Notes: generated by a model from the letters alone, not told the origin. A stretch of DNA of 64,000 bases from Marivirga lumbricoides (GCF_014636295.1 NZ_BMEC01000009.1:221355-285354), one strand, 5' to 3'. Positions 54,126-63,829 are shown, counted from the first letter of the stretch. Numbers and translations are program-made.

Positions 54126-55805
54126 ATGGCGCAAGAGCTGAATAAATATAGTAAAGTAGTTACCCAGGACCCGACACAGCCGGCCGCACAAGCTATGTTG
54201 CACGCTATTGGTTTATCGGATGAAGACCTTAAAAAACCATTGATAGGAATTGCCAGCACCGGATTTGAGGGAAATCCTTGCAATATGCACCTCAATGATT
54301 TAGCGGTTGAAGTGAAAAAAGGAGTAAGCGCAGTGGACTGGGTTGGATTAATATTTAACACCATTGGTGTGAGCGATGGTATTTCCATGGGAACGGACGG
54401 AATGCGATACAGCCTTCCTTCAAGGGATATAATTGCCGACTCCATGGAGACTGTAGTAAACGCTCAGGCTTACGATGCACTAATTGCAGTAACGGGATGC
54501 GATAAAAACATGCCCGGAGCTCTGATCGCTATGGGCAGACTAGACAGGCCTTCTATTATTATTTACGGAGGAACAATAGCACCCGGCTGCTACAAAGGAG
54601 AAGCACTAGATGTTGTTTCTGCATTTGAGGCTTTGGGCAAAAAACAGGCAAATACGATCTCAGAAGAAGATTTTAAAGGAGTTGTAGCCAATGCCTGTCC
54701 GGGACCGGGAGCCTGTGGCGGTATGTATACTGCCAACACAATGGCTTCTGCTATAGAAGCATTAGGGCTATGCCTTCCTTACGGATCATCTAATCCTGCT
54801 CAAAGTTCACAAAAAAAGGAAGAGTGCTATCAGGCGGGAAAAGCCATGAAAGACTTAATAAAGAATGATCTGACACCAAGAAAAATTGTGACAAGAGCTT
54901 CATTTGAAAATGCAATTGCCTTAGTAACTGTTTTAGGAGGTTCTACAAATGCTGTTTTACACCTTTTAGCGGTGGCACATGCTTTTGACATACCACTTAC
55001 GCTTGAAGACTTTGCTGAAATAAGTTCAAAAACACCCTATCTGGCAGATCTTAAGCCTAGTGGAAAATACCTGATGGAGGATCTTCATAAAGCAGGAGGA
55101 ATTCCGGGAGTTATGAAATTAATGCTGGAAAAAGGATTACTGAATGGTGATTGCATGACAGTTACCGGAAAAACTATAGCTGAAAATTTAGCTGATCTAC
55201 CTGAACTTAATAGTTCTCAGGACATCATCCACCCTATTGAAAAACCACTAAAGAGTTCTGGCCACTTACGAATTTTGAAAGGAAACTTGGCCCCTGAAGG
55301 AGCAGTAGCTAAAATAACAGGAAAAGAAGGGGAAATTTTTGAAGGAGCCGCCAGGGTATATGATGGAGAGTTTGCCGCCAATGATGGAATTGCAAAAGGA
55401 GAAATTCAAGCAGGCGATGTGGTGGTAATTCGATATGAAGGCCCTAAAGGTGGCCCTGGTATGCCTGAAATGCTCAAACCTACCTCAGCAATTATGGGGA
55501 AAGGCCTTGGAAAGTCAGTGGCACTAATTACTGATGGTAGATTTTCGGGAGGCACACATGGATTTGTTGTAGGCCATATTTCACCTGAAGCTTTCACAGG
55601 CGGCCCTTTAGCTTTAGTAGAAAACGGAGATATTATCAGAATAGATGCCATTGAAAACAGCATTAGCCTAAAGGTTTCAGGCGAAGAACTGGATAAAAGG
55701 AAGCAGAAATTAACTCCAAGAGCTGCGAAACATCATTCAGGCACACTTTACAAATATGTAAAACTTGTATCATCTGCATCATTGGGATGTATAACTGACC
55801 AATAA
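54126..55805 (+). CDS. ilvD: dihydroxy-acid dehydratase
   Basis: 559 residues from the ATG at 54126 ([10 protein letters not shown]), chosen because the longer frame extends into the ilvE coding region and the family starts with this kind of segment. Iron-sulfur cysteines are in GCDKNMPG and [37 protein letters not shown] is the C-terminal signature. It dehydrates dihydroxyisovalerate and dihydroxymethylvalerate. One base separates it from ilvB. Confidence 0.97.
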   Translation: MAQELNKYSKVVTQDPTQPAAQAMLHAIGLSDEDLKKPLIGIASTGFEGNPCNMHLNDLAVEVKKGVSAVDWVGLIFNTIGVSDGISMGTDGMRYSLPSRDIIADSMETVVNAQAYDALIAVTGCDKNMPGALIAMGRLDRPSIIIYGGTIAPGCYKGEALDVVSAFEALGKKQANTISEEDFKGVVANACPGPGACGGMYTANTMASAIEALGLCLPYGSSNPAQSSQKKEECYQAGKAMKDLIKNDLTPRKIVTRASFENAIALVTVLGGSTNAVLHLLAVAHAFDIPLTLEDFAEISSKTPYLADLKPSGKYLMEDLHKAGGIPGVMKLMLEKGLLNGDCMTVTGKTIAENLADLPELNSSQDIIHPIEKPLKSSGHLRILKGNLAPEGAVAKITGKEGEIFEGAARVYDGEFAANDGIAKGEIQAGDVVVIRYEGPKGGPGMPEMLKPTSAIMGKGLGKSVALITDGRFSGGTHGFVVGHISPEAFTGGPLALVENGDIIRIDAIENSISLKVSGEELDKRKQKLTPRAAKHHSGTLYKYVKLVSSASLGCITDQ

Positions 55806-55806
55806 T

Positions 55807-57534
55807 ATGGAATCAACGAAATTAAAAAAACCGCAATCTGTAAAAACCACAATAACTGGAGCTGAAGCCTTGGTAAGGTGCCTTATTGCTGAAAATGTGG
55901 ACACTATGTTTGGCTACCCAGGTGGCGCAATTATGCCAGTTTACGATGCGCTTTATCATTACGAAAATGAGATAAAGCACATCATGACAAGGCATGAACA
56001 GGGGGCTTCACATGCTGCACAAGGTTATGCCCGTATTTCAGGAAAAGTAGGAGTATGCATGGCTACTTCCGGACCTGGAGCTACAAATTTAATTACCGGC
56101 CTGGCAGATGCTCAGCTTGACTCCACTCCCTTGGTATGCATTACAGGGCAGGTTTCAAGCAAAATGATTGGTTCAGATGCATTTCAGGAAACAGATATTG
56201 TTAGTATATCAATGCCTGTAACGAAGTGGAACATCCAAATTACCAAAGCTAAAGACATTCCTGAAGCAATAGCCAAAGCATTTTATATTGCCAGAAGTGG
56301 AAAGCCTGGCCCTGTTTTAATTGACATTACCAAGGATGCTCAGTTTGAAACTTTCGAGTTTGAATATGAGCCATGCCTCCATATCAGAAGCTATATTCCT
56401 AATCCGCAGGTAGACCCAAAAGCAATAGCATTGGCTGCCAGAGTAATTGATTCAGCCAAAAAACCACTTATCCTCTTCGGGCATGGCATCTTACTGGCTA
56501 ATGCTAAGCAGGAATTTAAAGATTTTGTAGAAAAATCAGGTGCACCAGCTGCATGGACTATCATGGGCTTATCTGCTTTGGATACAGACCACCCGCAAAA
56601 TGTTGGCATGTTAGGTATGCATGGAAATTATGCCCCCAATATTATGACCAATGAATGCGATGTTTTAGTAGCTATAGGAATGCGCTTCGATGACAGGGTG
56701 ACAGGAGATGTTTCCCGCTATGCTAAACAGGCTAAAATTATCCATCTGGAGATTGATCCGGCAGAAGTCAATAAAAACGTGGGTGTTGATGTACCCGTAC
56801 TAGGCAACTGCAAAGAATCGTTGACTCAATTAACTGAGGCCATAACTAAAAAAAGTTATCCAGAATGGAATGACCGAGCTGCACAATTAACTGCCAGAGA
56901 AAATGAAATGGTAATAGAAGATGAGCTATTCCCTCCTGAAGAAGACAAAATTACCATGGGAGAAGTGATAAGGCATATTTCTGATATTTCCAGAGGAACT
57001 GCTGTAATTGTAACAGATGTAGGCCAGCACCAGATGGTTACGCAACGCTACTATAATTATAAAGAGTGGAAGAGTAACGTGACATCCGGAGGTTTGGGTA
57101 CAATGGGCTTTGCACTTCCCGCAGCGATAGGTGCTAAATTTGCAGCACCTCACCGACAGGTGATTGCAGTAATAGGTGATGGAGGGTTTCAGATGACCAT
57201 TCAGGAATTAGGCACTATTTTCCAAACAAAAATTGACGTTAAAATCCTTATCCTCAATAATGAATTTCTGGGTATGGTACGCCAGTGGCAGGATCTGTTT
57301 TTTGAAAAACGTTACTCCTCTGTTGATATGATCAATCCGGATTTCCAAATGATTGCAAAAGGTTACGGCATTACAGCAGAAAAAGTAACTGAAAGAGCAG
57401 ATCTCGAAAAGGCTATCCATAGATTTTTATCCTCAGAAGGCAGCTACCTTTTAGAGGTTTTAGTAGGTAAAGAGAACAATGTATTTCCGATGATCCCAAC
57501 TGGAGCAAGCGTATCTGAAATTAGATTAAGTTAA
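55807..57534 (+). CDS. ilvB: acetolactate synthase, large (catalytic) subunit
   Basis: A 575-residue thiamine-diphosphate enzyme. E64 in TRHEQGASHAAQGYAR is the catalytic glutamate, GDGGFQMTIQELGT...NN is the ThDP motif, and the FAD-binding middle domain includes MLGMHGNYAPNIM. It makes acetolactate and acetohydroxybutyrate. 11 bases before the regulatory subunit gene. Confidence 0.96.
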   Translation: MESTKLKKPQSVKTTITGAEALVRCLIAENVDTMFGYPGGAIMPVYDALYHYENEIKHIMTRHEQGASHAAQGYARISGKVGVCMATSGPGATNLITGLADAQLDSTPLVCITGQVSSKMIGSDAFQETDIVSISMPVTKWNIQITKAKDIPEAIAKAFYIARSGKPGPVLIDITKDAQFETFEFEYEPCLHIRSYIPNPQVDPKAIALAARVIDSAKKPLILFGHGILLANAKQEFKDFVEKSGAPAAWTIMGLSALDTDHPQNVGMLGMHGNYAPNIMTNECDVLVAIGMRFDDRVTGDVSRYAKQAKIIHLEIDPAEVNKNVGVDVPVLGNCKESLTQLTEAITKKSYPEWNDRAAQLTARENEMVIEDELFPPEEDKITMGEVIRHISDISRGTAVIVTDVGQHQMVTQRYYNYKEWKSNVTSGGLGTMGFALPAAIGAKFAAPHRQVIAVIGDGGFQMTIQELGTIFQTKIDVKILILNNEFLGMVRQWQDLFFEKRYSSVDMINPDFQMIAKGYGITAEKVTERADLEKAIHRFLSSEGSYLLEVLVGKENNVFPMIPTGASVSEIRLS

Positions 57535-57545
57535 ACAAAATACTC

Positions 57546-58079
57546 ATGAAGGAACAATTCACTATCTCAATTTATACTGAAAACCTGATAGGTTTACTTC
57601 ACCGGATAACCACCATTTTTACCAGAAGGCATTCTAATATTGAAAGCATTAATGCGTCCGAAAGTGAAGTGAGTGGAATTCACAGGTATACTGTAGTAAT
57701 AACAGAAGAGGAACGCAAGGTTAAGAATATTGTTAAACAGATTGAGAAGCAAATTGATGTTTTTAAAGCTTTCTATCATCCCAATAAAAACATTGTATAT
57801 CAGGAAATAGCATTATACAAAATGCCTACTAATATACTATCACAAACACGTGAGGTTGAACAGATTGTAAGAAAACACCATGCAAGACTTCTTGCAGTAG
57901 AACCAGAATTCACCATTATTGAAAAAACTGGTTTCAAAGAAGAAACTCAAGCACTTTTTGAGCAATTAAAACCTCACGGCATTTTGGAATTTGTCAGATC
58001 AGGACGTATTTCCATATCAAAACCTATGAAGGAATTTCAGGATTATTTTTTAGAAGTAGAGAAAGCCTCAAAACTCTAA
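57546..58079 (+). CDS. ilvN: acetolactate synthase, small (regulatory) subunit
   Basis: A 177-residue subunit with an N-terminal ACT domain (TISIYTENLIGLLHRITTIFTRRHSNIESI) that binds valine, followed by the conserved C-terminal ALS-associated domain (about 85-165). Because this subunit confers valine feedback, it gives the pathway a protein-level control besides the attenuator. Named ilvN by function; ilvH is equally valid. Confidence 0.93.
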   Translation: MKEQFTISIYTENLIGLLHRITTIFTRRHSNIESINASESEVSGIHRYTVVITEEERKVKNIVKQIEKQIDVFKAFYHPNKNIVYQEIALYKMPTNILSQTREVEQIVRKHHARLLAVEPEFTIIEKTGFKEETQALFEQLKPHGILEFVRSGRISISKPMKEFQDYFLEVEKASKL

Positions 58080-58128
58080 AATCAATTTTTATTAATAAAT
58101 CATTCATTATATATCAAAACAAAAAACA

Positions 58129-59175
58129 ATGGCAAAATTAAAATTTGGTTCAGTAGAAGAAAACGTAGTAACAAGAGAGGAATTCCCCTTAAAAAAAGCG
58201 CAGGAAGTATTAAAAGATGAAACTGTTGCAGTTTTAGGCTATGGAGTACAAGGGCCGGGACAAGCGCTTAACTTAAAAGACAACGGCATTAATGTAATTG
58301 TAGGCCAGCGTTCAGGCTCTAAAAGCTGGGATAAAGCCGTGGAAGATGGCTGGGTGCCGGGCGAAACTCTATTTGAATTGGAAGAAGCTGCTGAAAAAGG
58401 TACAATCCTTCAATATTTATTATCCGATGCAGGTCAAATTGCTCAGTGGGAAACTGTAAAAAAGCATCTTACCCCTGGAAAAGCTTTGTATTTTTCTCAC
58501 GGTTTTGGAATAACCTATGCTGACCAAACAGGCATTGTTCCGCCAAAAGATGTGGATGTAATTTTAGTAGCTCCCAAAGGATCAGGCACCAGTTTGCGAA
58601 GGTTATTTGTGGCAGGAAGAGGTTTAAATTCCAGCTTTGCTATCCACCAGGATGCTACAGGGAAAGCTCATGACAGATGTGTAGCTTTAGGAATAGGTGT
58701 AGGTTCAGGTTACCTGTTTGAAACAAACTTTAAAAAAGAAGTTTATAGTGATTTAACCGGTGAAAGAGGAAGCTTAATGGGCGCTATCCAGGGCTTATTT
58801 GCTGCTCAATATGACTTATTAAGGTCAAAAGGACACTCTCCTTCAGAAGCTTTTAATGAAACAGTTGAGGAAGCTACTCAGTCTCTTTATCCTTTAGTAG
58901 CTGAAAATGGTATGGACTGGATGTATGCCAACTGCTCCACCACTGCCCAAAGAGGTGCTTTAGACTGGTGGAAAAAATTCAGGGACGCGGTCAAACCTGT
59001 TTTTGAGGAGTTGTATGACAGCGTAGCCACAGGAAACGAGGCCAGGCTAACAATTACGGCTAATGAAAAAGAAAATTACAGAACAGAACTTGAAAAAGAA
59101 TTAAAAGAATTACAGGAGTCTGAAATGTGGCAGGCAGGTGCTGCAGTAAGAAAACTCAGACCGGAAAACGCTTAA
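58129..59175 (+). CDS. ilvC: ketol-acid reductoisomerase (class I)
   Basis: A 348-residue NADP-dependent enzyme. The dinucleotide motif is VLGYGVQGPGQA, with GQRSGSKSW supplying basic/Ser residues for the 2'-phosphate, and ALYFSHGFGITY in the knotted domain. It converts acetolactate to dihydroxyisovalerate. Followed by a hairpin with a weak T-tract (59185-59220), so ilvA may be partly uncoupled from the preceding genes. Confidence 0.95.
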   Translation: MAKLKFGSVEENVVTREEFPLKKAQEVLKDETVAVLGYGVQGPGQALNLKDNGINVIVGQRSGSKSWDKAVEDGWVPGETLFELEEAAEKGTILQYLLSDAGQIAQWETVKKHLTPGKALYFSHGFGITYADQTGIVPPKDVDVILVAPKGSGTSLRRLFVAGRGLNSSFAIHQDATGKAHDRCVALGIGVGSGYLFETNFKKEVYSDLTGERGSLMGAIQGLFAAQYDLLRSKGHSPSEAFNETVEEATQSLYPLVAENGMDWMYANCSTTAQRGALDWWKKFRDAVKPVFEELYDSVATGNEARLTITANEKENYRTELEKELKELQESEMWQAGAAVRKLRPENA

Positions 59176-59184
59176 TCTGATTAT

Positions 59185-59220
59185 TAAGGGAATGGTTGAT
59201 TTTAAATCCATTCCCTTATT
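59185..59220 (+). terminator. hairpin between ilvC and ilvA
   Basis: TAAGGGAATGG pairs with CCATTCCCTTA (11 bp, loop of 12 bases) and is followed by TTATTTACTT, a poor U-tract. It may reduce read-through into ilvA rather than stop it completely. Confidence 0.55.
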
Positions 59221-59241
59221 ATTTACTTCAAATTTTACTCA

Positions 59242-60510
59242 ATGCTTGACACCACCACAACATACTATCCCGATTTAAAGGATATAGAAAAAGCTGCAGA
59301 AAAACTTAAAGGAGTAGCTTTATACACTCCTTTACTACCTAATATGGCACTTTCTAAAGAGTTTAATGCCAATATTCAGTTTAAAAGAGAAGATTTACAA
59401 ACTGTAAGGTCCTACAAAATCAGAGGTGCCTATAATAAAATTAGTTCGCTGGGCAACAATGAACTTAGCAGGGGCATTGTTTGTGCAAGTGCAGGAAACC
59501 ATGCGCAGGGAGTAGCCTTTTCCTGCAAGCTTTTAGAAGTGAAAGGTACCATTTTTATGCCCTCCCCTACACCTAAGCAAAAAGTTGAACAGGTAAGAAT
59601 GTTTGGAGAAGATTATGTTGAAATAGTTTTAACGGGAGATACTTTTGATGACGCTTACAACTCAGCAATGCATCATTGCGAGCAATCCAATGCATTATTT
59701 ATCCATCCTTTTAATGATCCGAAAGTAATTGAAGGCCAGGGAACAGTTGGCCTGGAAATATTGGAGCAAACTGCTAATAATAAAATAGATTATCTCTTTC
59801 TTCCTGTAGGTGGCGGTGGCTTATCTGCGGGAGTAAGCACTGTTTTTAAAGCTTTTTCACCCAATACCAAAATTATCGGTGTAGAGCCTGCCGGGGCTCC
59901 TGCCATGAAAAACTCGTTACAACTTGGCCATAACACAGCACTTGAAAAAATTGAAAAATTTGTGGATGGGGCAGCTGTAAAAAAAGTAGGAGACTTAAAC
60001 TTTGAAATCTGTAGAAAAAACCTTTCTGAGGTAGTAACTGTAGATGAAGGGAAAGTCTGCGAAATTATATTGCAAATGTATAATAAGGATGCAATTGTGG
60101 TGGAACCTGCCGGTGCTTTATCCATTGCAGTTCTAGAGCAGTACCGGGAAGAAATAGCTGGTAAAAATGTGGTGTGTGTAATCAGCGGAAGCAACAATGA
60201 TATCACCAGAACGGAGGAAATTAAGGAAAGAGCTTTACTTTACAGAGGCTTAAAACATTACTTTATTGTAAAATTCCCTCAGCGTGCCGGTGCATTAAAG
60301 CTCTTCGTAAATCAGATCCTAGGTCCTGATGATGACATTACTCATTTTGAGTATACAAAGAAAAATTCCAGAGAAACAGGAGCTGCCGTTGTAGGCATTG
60401 AATTAAAGAATCAGAATGATTTTGACTCTTTACTGGCAAGAATGAAAGCTTCAGGGTTTTATGGCGACTACTTAAATGATAAGGAGTATTTAATGAATTT
60501 ACTGGTTTAA
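59242..60510 (+). CDS. ilvA: biosynthetic threonine dehydratase
   Basis: A 422-residue PLP enzyme making 2-oxobutyrate from threonine for isoleucine synthesis. K59 in RSYKIRGAYNK binds PLP; SAGNHAQGVA and GGGGLSAG are the cofactor loops. The C-terminal ~90 residues (from HYFIVKFPQRAGALKLF) are a single ACT-like domain, whereas E. coli IlvA (514 aa) has two, so isoleucine control may be present but simpler. The substrate is supplied by thrC about 13 kb upstream. Confidence 0.95.
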   Translation: MLDTTTTYYPDLKDIEKAAEKLKGVALYTPLLPNMALSKEFNANIQFKREDLQTVRSYKIRGAYNKISSLGNNELSRGIVCASAGNHAQGVAFSCKLLEVKGTIFMPSPTPKQKVEQVRMFGEDYVEIVLTGDTFDDAYNSAMHHCEQSNALFIHPFNDPKVIEGQGTVGLEILEQTANNKIDYLFLPVGGGGLSAGVSTVFKAFSPNTKIIGVEPAGAPAMKNSLQLGHNTALEKIEKFVDGAAVKKVGDLNFEICRKNLSEVVTVDEGKVCEIILQMYNKDAIVVEPAGALSIAVLEQYREEIAGKNVVCVISGSNNDITRTEEIKERALLYRGLKHYFIVKFPQRAGALKLFVNQILGPDDDITHFEYTKKNSRETGAAVVGIELKNQNDFDSLLARMKASGFYGDYLNDKEYLMNLLV

Positions 60511-60552
60511 GCCACTCTACATTCTCTTTGCAGAGACTATAGTCAAAAAAAA

Positions 60553-60572
60553 AGCCCTGAAATTTCAGGGCT
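60553..60572 (-). terminator. terminator of the 72-aa lipoprotein gene
   Basis: AGCCCTGAAATTTCAGGGCT, a perfect 20-base palindrome (about 8-bp stem), followed on the minus strand by nine T. It lies 22 bp past the lipoprotein stop. On the plus strand it could also assist termination after ilvA, although the T-tract there is poor. Confidence 0.88.
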
Positions 60573-60593
60573 CTTCATTGTTATTAAAGAATA

Positions 60594-60812
60594 TTATTCT
60601 TCGATTACTTCTTCTGTATCATTCATTACAGTGTCAGCAGCTTCGTTGATTTCTTCTTTAGTTTCTTCTGCTGATTCTTCAATAGCATCACCAGTTTCTT
60701 CTGCAGCTTCTTCTATTGCATCAGAAGCTTCTTCTTTTTCGCTTTTAGTTTCGCAAGCAACTACTGCAAATGCAAATGCAGCAATAGTGAACAACGTGAA
60801 TAATTTTTTCAT
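60594..60812 (-). CDS. small acidic lipoprotein
   Basis: A 72-residue protein with a lipoprotein signal (FAVVACE, Cys at about 20) and a tail of repeated acidic EEASDAIEEAAEETGDAIEES-type units, probably one long helix. Similar small Glu/Ala-rich lipoproteins occur next to housekeeping genes in Bacteroidota. Function unknown. It has both a good promoter and a strong terminator, so it is a real transcribed gene. Confidence 0.85.
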   Translation of the reverse strand: MKKLFTLFTIAAFAFAVVACETKSEKEEASDAIEEAAEETGDAIEESAEETKEEINEAADTVMNDTEEVIEE

Positions 60813-60841
60813 AGTTTAAACGGATTTGGTTTTTAAAGAGT

Positions 60842-60874
60842 CAAATGTATGCAAATATTTAATCAATAATCAAA
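60842..60874 (-). promoter_or_regulatory. promoter of the 72-aa lipoprotein gene
   Basis: On the minus strand TTTG (60874-60871), 21 bases, TACATTTG (60849-60842), fitting the Bacteroidota -33/-7 consensus, about 30 bases before the ATG at 60812. Confidence 0.6.
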
Positions 60875-60881
60875 TAAAAAA

Positions 60882-62186
60882 CTATTTTTTTCTAAAAACC
60901 AGTTTAATTGGAACGCCTTCGAAGTCAAAATTAGCTCTTAACCTGTTTTCGAGGTATCTTTCATAGGGTGGTTTAATATATTGTGGTAAATTACAGAAGA
61001 AAGCAAAACAAGGTGTATAGGTGGGCAACTGCGTCACATACTTGATTTTAATATGTTTCCCCTTTAATGCAGGTGGAGGATAATTCTCAATTTCTTTAAG
61101 CATCACCTCGTTAAGTGCGGAGGTAGTCACCTTATCATGCCTGCTTTCACAAATTTTCATAGCTAATTCAATGGCCTGGAAAATCCTTTGCTTTTGAAGC
61201 ACAGAAGTAAAAATGATAGGAATATAACTTAAAGGACCTAACCTTTCCTCAATCTCTTTCTTGAATTTATCGTGCGTTTTAGCATCTTTCTCAATCAGAT
61301 CCCATTTATTTACCATGATCATAATACCTTTCTTGTATTTGTGCGCTAAAGATATGATTTGCATATCCTGCGCCTCAAAACCTCTTTCTGCATCAATCAT
61401 AATAATACAAACATCGCTGTCCTGCAATGACTGGATGGCCCTTATCGTAGAATAAAATTCAATATCGTCTTTTACTTTGGTTTTCTTCCTAAGCCCGGCT
61501 GTATCGGTTAATATAAAATCCTTACCGTACAACTTATAATGAGTGTTGATGGAGTCTCTTGTAGTTCCTGCAATGTCAGTAACAATTGTTCGCTCTCTTC
61601 CCACCAAGGCATTCAGAAAGGAGGATTTTCCTGCATTAGGCCTTCCTAAAATAGCGATTCTCGGTACACCTTCATAAGGATCTTCATGGTCAGGCTCAAG
61701 AATTTTCACCACTTCATCTAAAATCTCTCCGGTGCCGGAACCACTGGCAGAGGAAATAGGGTATACTTCATCAAAACCTAAAGCGTAGAACTCTCCCATA
61801 GTATAGCTTTTTTCTGCTGTATCCGCTTTATTAGCCACAACAAAAACAGGTTTGCTAATTTCCCTCACAATTTTGGCAAAATCCTTATCCAGGCCTGTAA
61901 GGCCGGCATGGCAATCCACCATAAACAAGATTACCGAAGCTTCATTAAGTGCTTCTTTTACCTGCTTCCTTATTTCCGATTCAAATATATCTTCAGAGCC
62001 TGTAACATAGCCTCCTGTATCTATTACAGTAAATCTCTTACCATTCCATTCAGCCTCACCATACTGCCTGTCTCGCGTTACACCGGACTCATTATCCATT
62101 ATGGCTTGCTTCTTCTCAACTAGTCGATTAAAAAAAGTTGATTTTCCTACATTTGGCCTACCTACTATTGCTACTATATTTGACAT
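60882..62186 (-). CDS. der: ribosome assembly GTPase Der (EngA)
   Basis: A 434-residue protein with two tandem GTPase domains: GRPNVGKST at residues 8-16 and GRPNAGKSS at about 180, each with its DxxG (DTGG, DTAG) and NKxD (NKAD, NKWD) motifs, followed by a KH-like C-terminal domain (about 350-434). It is needed for 50S subunit maturation. Typical length. It lies on the same strand as the four-helix-bundle gene and era. Confidence 0.98.
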   Translation of the reverse strand: MSNIVAIVGRPNVGKSTFFNRLVEKKQAIMDNESGVTRDRQYGEAEWNGKRFTVIDTGGYVTGSEDIFESEIRKQVKEALNEASVILFMVDCHAGLTGLDKDFAKIVREISKPVFVVANKADTAEKSYTMGEFYALGFDEVYPISSASGSGTGEILDEVVKILEPDHEDPYEGVPRIAILGRPNAGKSSFLNALVGRERTIVTDIAGTTRDSINTHYKLYGKDFILTDTAGLRKKTKVKDDIEFYSTIRAIQSLQDSDVCIIMIDAERGFEAQDMQIISLAHKYKKGIMIMVNKWDLIEKDAKTHDKFKKEIEERLGPLSYIPIIFTSVLQKQRIFQAIELAMKICESRHDKVTTSALNEVMLKEIENYPPPALKGKHIKIKYVTQLPTYTPCFAFFCNLPQYIKPPYERYLENRLRANFDFEGVPIKLVFRKK

Positions 62187-62209
62187 GTTAAATTAATTTC
62201 GAATTATGA

Positions 62210-62228
62210 ATTAGTTCAATTAGGAATT
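62210..62228 (+). repeat. inverted repeat arm left of the four-helix-bundle gene
   Basis: ATTAGTTCAATTAGGAATT, matching the complement of 62692-62708 (ATTAGT-AATTAGGAATT) except for two extra bases (TC). A second copy of the AATTCCTAATTA core lies at 62679-62690. The arms enclose the gene and its control sequences. Confidence 0.6.
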
Positions 62229-62268
62229 TTTCAAACTGAATAAGAGAATAACACCCTAAATTTCCAGT

Positions 62269-62625
62269 TTACATTCCTTTTTCTCTCATTGTTTTTTGTA
62301 TAGAACCTATTATTTTCATTATCTCTTCACACTTAAGAATCATTTCATCAGCCAGATTTAGTTCCAAAAAGCCCGAGTCTCTGACCAACCTCAACCAATA
62401 ATGCGTCTCTCTGGATTCTTTATAAGAAATAGCTAGCTTAGAAAAAAAGTCTCTTCTAGATTGACCTCCAATGGCCTCTTCCACATTTGCCCCTATAGAG
62501 GTTCCTGCCTTTAACAACTGAGAAGAAATTTCAAAATGAGTGTCCTTCTTTAACAATTGAGCCACTTTAATTATCTCAAGTGCAAACTGATAACTCTTTT
62601 CCTGAATAATATTGTTAGATTTCAT
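62269..62625 (-). CDS. four-helix-bundle protein (S23/IVP-like)
   Basis: 118 residues from ATG at 62625 (MKSNNIIQEKSYQFALEIIKVAQ), preferred over the longer frame to 62661 because the family begins with this segment and the extra 12 residues are unlike it. Contains the family signature SSQLLKAGTSIGANVEEAIGGQSRRDFFSKLAISYKE. Members are found inside 23S rRNA intervening sequences, as Avd in diversity-generating retroelements, and as stand-alone genes. Here there is no rRNA and no reverse transcriptase. Its role is unknown. It separates der from era and is flanked by inverted repeats. Confidence 0.88.
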   Translation of the reverse strand: MKSNNIIQEKSYQFALEIIKVAQLLKKDTHFEISSQLLKAGTSIGANVEEAIGGQSRRDFFSKLAISYKESRETHYWLRLVRDSGFLELNLADEMILKCEEIMKIIGSIQKTMREKGM

Positions 62626-62691
62626 ATATAACAAGGGTTTCACATACGAACCTACTACCAAAACTAGCAGGTTTTTAATTCCTAATTATAT

Positions 62692-62708
62692 AATTCCTAA
62701 TTACTAAT
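62692..62708 (-). repeat. inverted repeat arm right of the four-helix-bundle gene
   Basis: AATTCCTAATTACTAAT, the complement of the left arm at 62210-62228 apart from two bases. A tandem partial copy of the core precedes it at 62679-62690. Confidence 0.6.
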
Positions 62709-62711
62709 TAG

Positions 62712-63596
62712 TTAATATCCGAATCTCTTCAACTTCAGGTCTTTCTTACGCCAATCCTGCTCTACTTTAACAAAGGTTTCCAGATGGATCTGCTTGGCAA
62801 AAAATGTTTCCAGCTCAGCTCTTGACTCTATTCCTACTTTCTTGATGGCTTCTCCACCTTTTCCAATAATAATACCCTTTTGAGATTTTCTTTCCACATA
62901 AATTTCTGCTCTTATACGGATTATTTTCTCATCTTCTTTAAACTCAGTGACCACTACCTCACAGCTGTAAGGCACTTCTTTTTTATAGTTTTTAAAAATT
63001 TTCTCACGGATAATTTCTTCCACGAAAAACTTTTCAGGCTTATCCGTTAATTCCTCCTTAGGAAAATACGCAGGGTGCTCCGGCATTAAGTCGAGCAGCA
63101 TGGTAAAGAGTTCATTTATATTAAGCTGCTCTAAAGCAGAAATCATTATCTGATGATCAGGCTTTATAATCTCTGCCCAATATTTCATTTTATCTTCTGC
63201 CTGGCTTCCTTTCGCCTGATCAATTTTATTCATTACCAAAATGGTGGGTATATCAGTATTGGCAATGGTATCGATCAAAGTATCGCCTTCTTCATATTTT
63301 TCGTACAAATCTGTTACAAAAAGCAACACATCGGCATCCTCTAAAGAGCTTTTTACAAAGCGCATCATAGACTGATGTAATTCGTACTGCGGCTTCAGAA
63401 TGCCGGGAGTATCAGAATATACAATTTGAAAATCTTCTCCACTCAAAATTCCCATAATGCGATGCCGGGTTGTTTGCGCTTTTGAAGTTATAATGGAAAG
63501 CCTCTCACCCACCATGGCATTCATGAGTGTAGATTTCCCCACGTTTGGTTTCCCAACTATACTGACATAGCCTGCTTTATGTGATTTTTCTTCCAT
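62712..63596 (-). CDS. era: GTPase Era
   Basis: A 294-residue GTPase. The P-loop GKPNVGKST (residues 15-23), DTPG and NKID motifs define the G domain; the C-terminal KH domain contains IRAEIYVERKSQKGIIIGKGGEAIKKVG, which binds the 3' end of 16S rRNA. It is needed for 30S maturation. Standard length. Confidence 0.98.
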   Translation of the reverse strand: MEEKSHKAGYVSIVGKPNVGKSTLMNAMVGERLSIITSKAQTTRHRIMGILSGEDFQIVYSDTPGILKPQYELHQSMMRFVKSSLEDADVLLFVTDLYEKYEEGDTLIDTIANTDIPTILVMNKIDQAKGSQAEDKMKYWAEIIKPDHQIMISALEQLNINELFTMLLDLMPEHPAYFPKEELTDKPEKFFVEEIIREKIFKNYKKEVPYSCEVVVTEFKEDEKIIRIRAEIYVERKSQKGIIIGKGGEAIKKVGIESRAELETFFAKQIHLETFVKVEQDWRKKDLKLKRFGY

Positions 63597-63622
63597 TAAA
63601 AATATTTTCTTTGCAAAGGTAC

Positions 63623-63652
63623 TTGATTTTTCGAAACTTTGTGTTACCTTTG
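63623..63652 (+). promoter_or_regulatory. promoter of tRNA-fMet
   Basis: TTG at 63623-63625, 19 bases, then TACCTTTG at 63645-63652, an exact match to the Bacteroidota -7 box. It is divergent from era, and places the transcript start about 60 bases before the mature tRNA. Confidence 0.75.
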
Positions 63653-63718
63653 TATTCCTTTTGAGGGAAACATCAAGATATTATGTGAAAAGATGTAGAA
63701 ATCCGAAGCGAATTATAT

Positions 63719-63791
<73 letters not shown>

Positions 63792-63797
63792 CTACTT

Positions 63798-63829
63798 AAA
63801 AGGTTAATCGGAAACGGTTAACCTTTTTT
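63798..63829 (+). terminator. terminator of tRNA-fMet
   Basis: AAAAGGTTAA-TCG-GAAA-CGG-TTAACCTTTT: about a 13-bp stem capped by a GAAA tetraloop, with the descending arm running into six T. It follows the mature tRNA end by six bases, so the tRNA is a single-gene unit. Confidence 0.93.
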
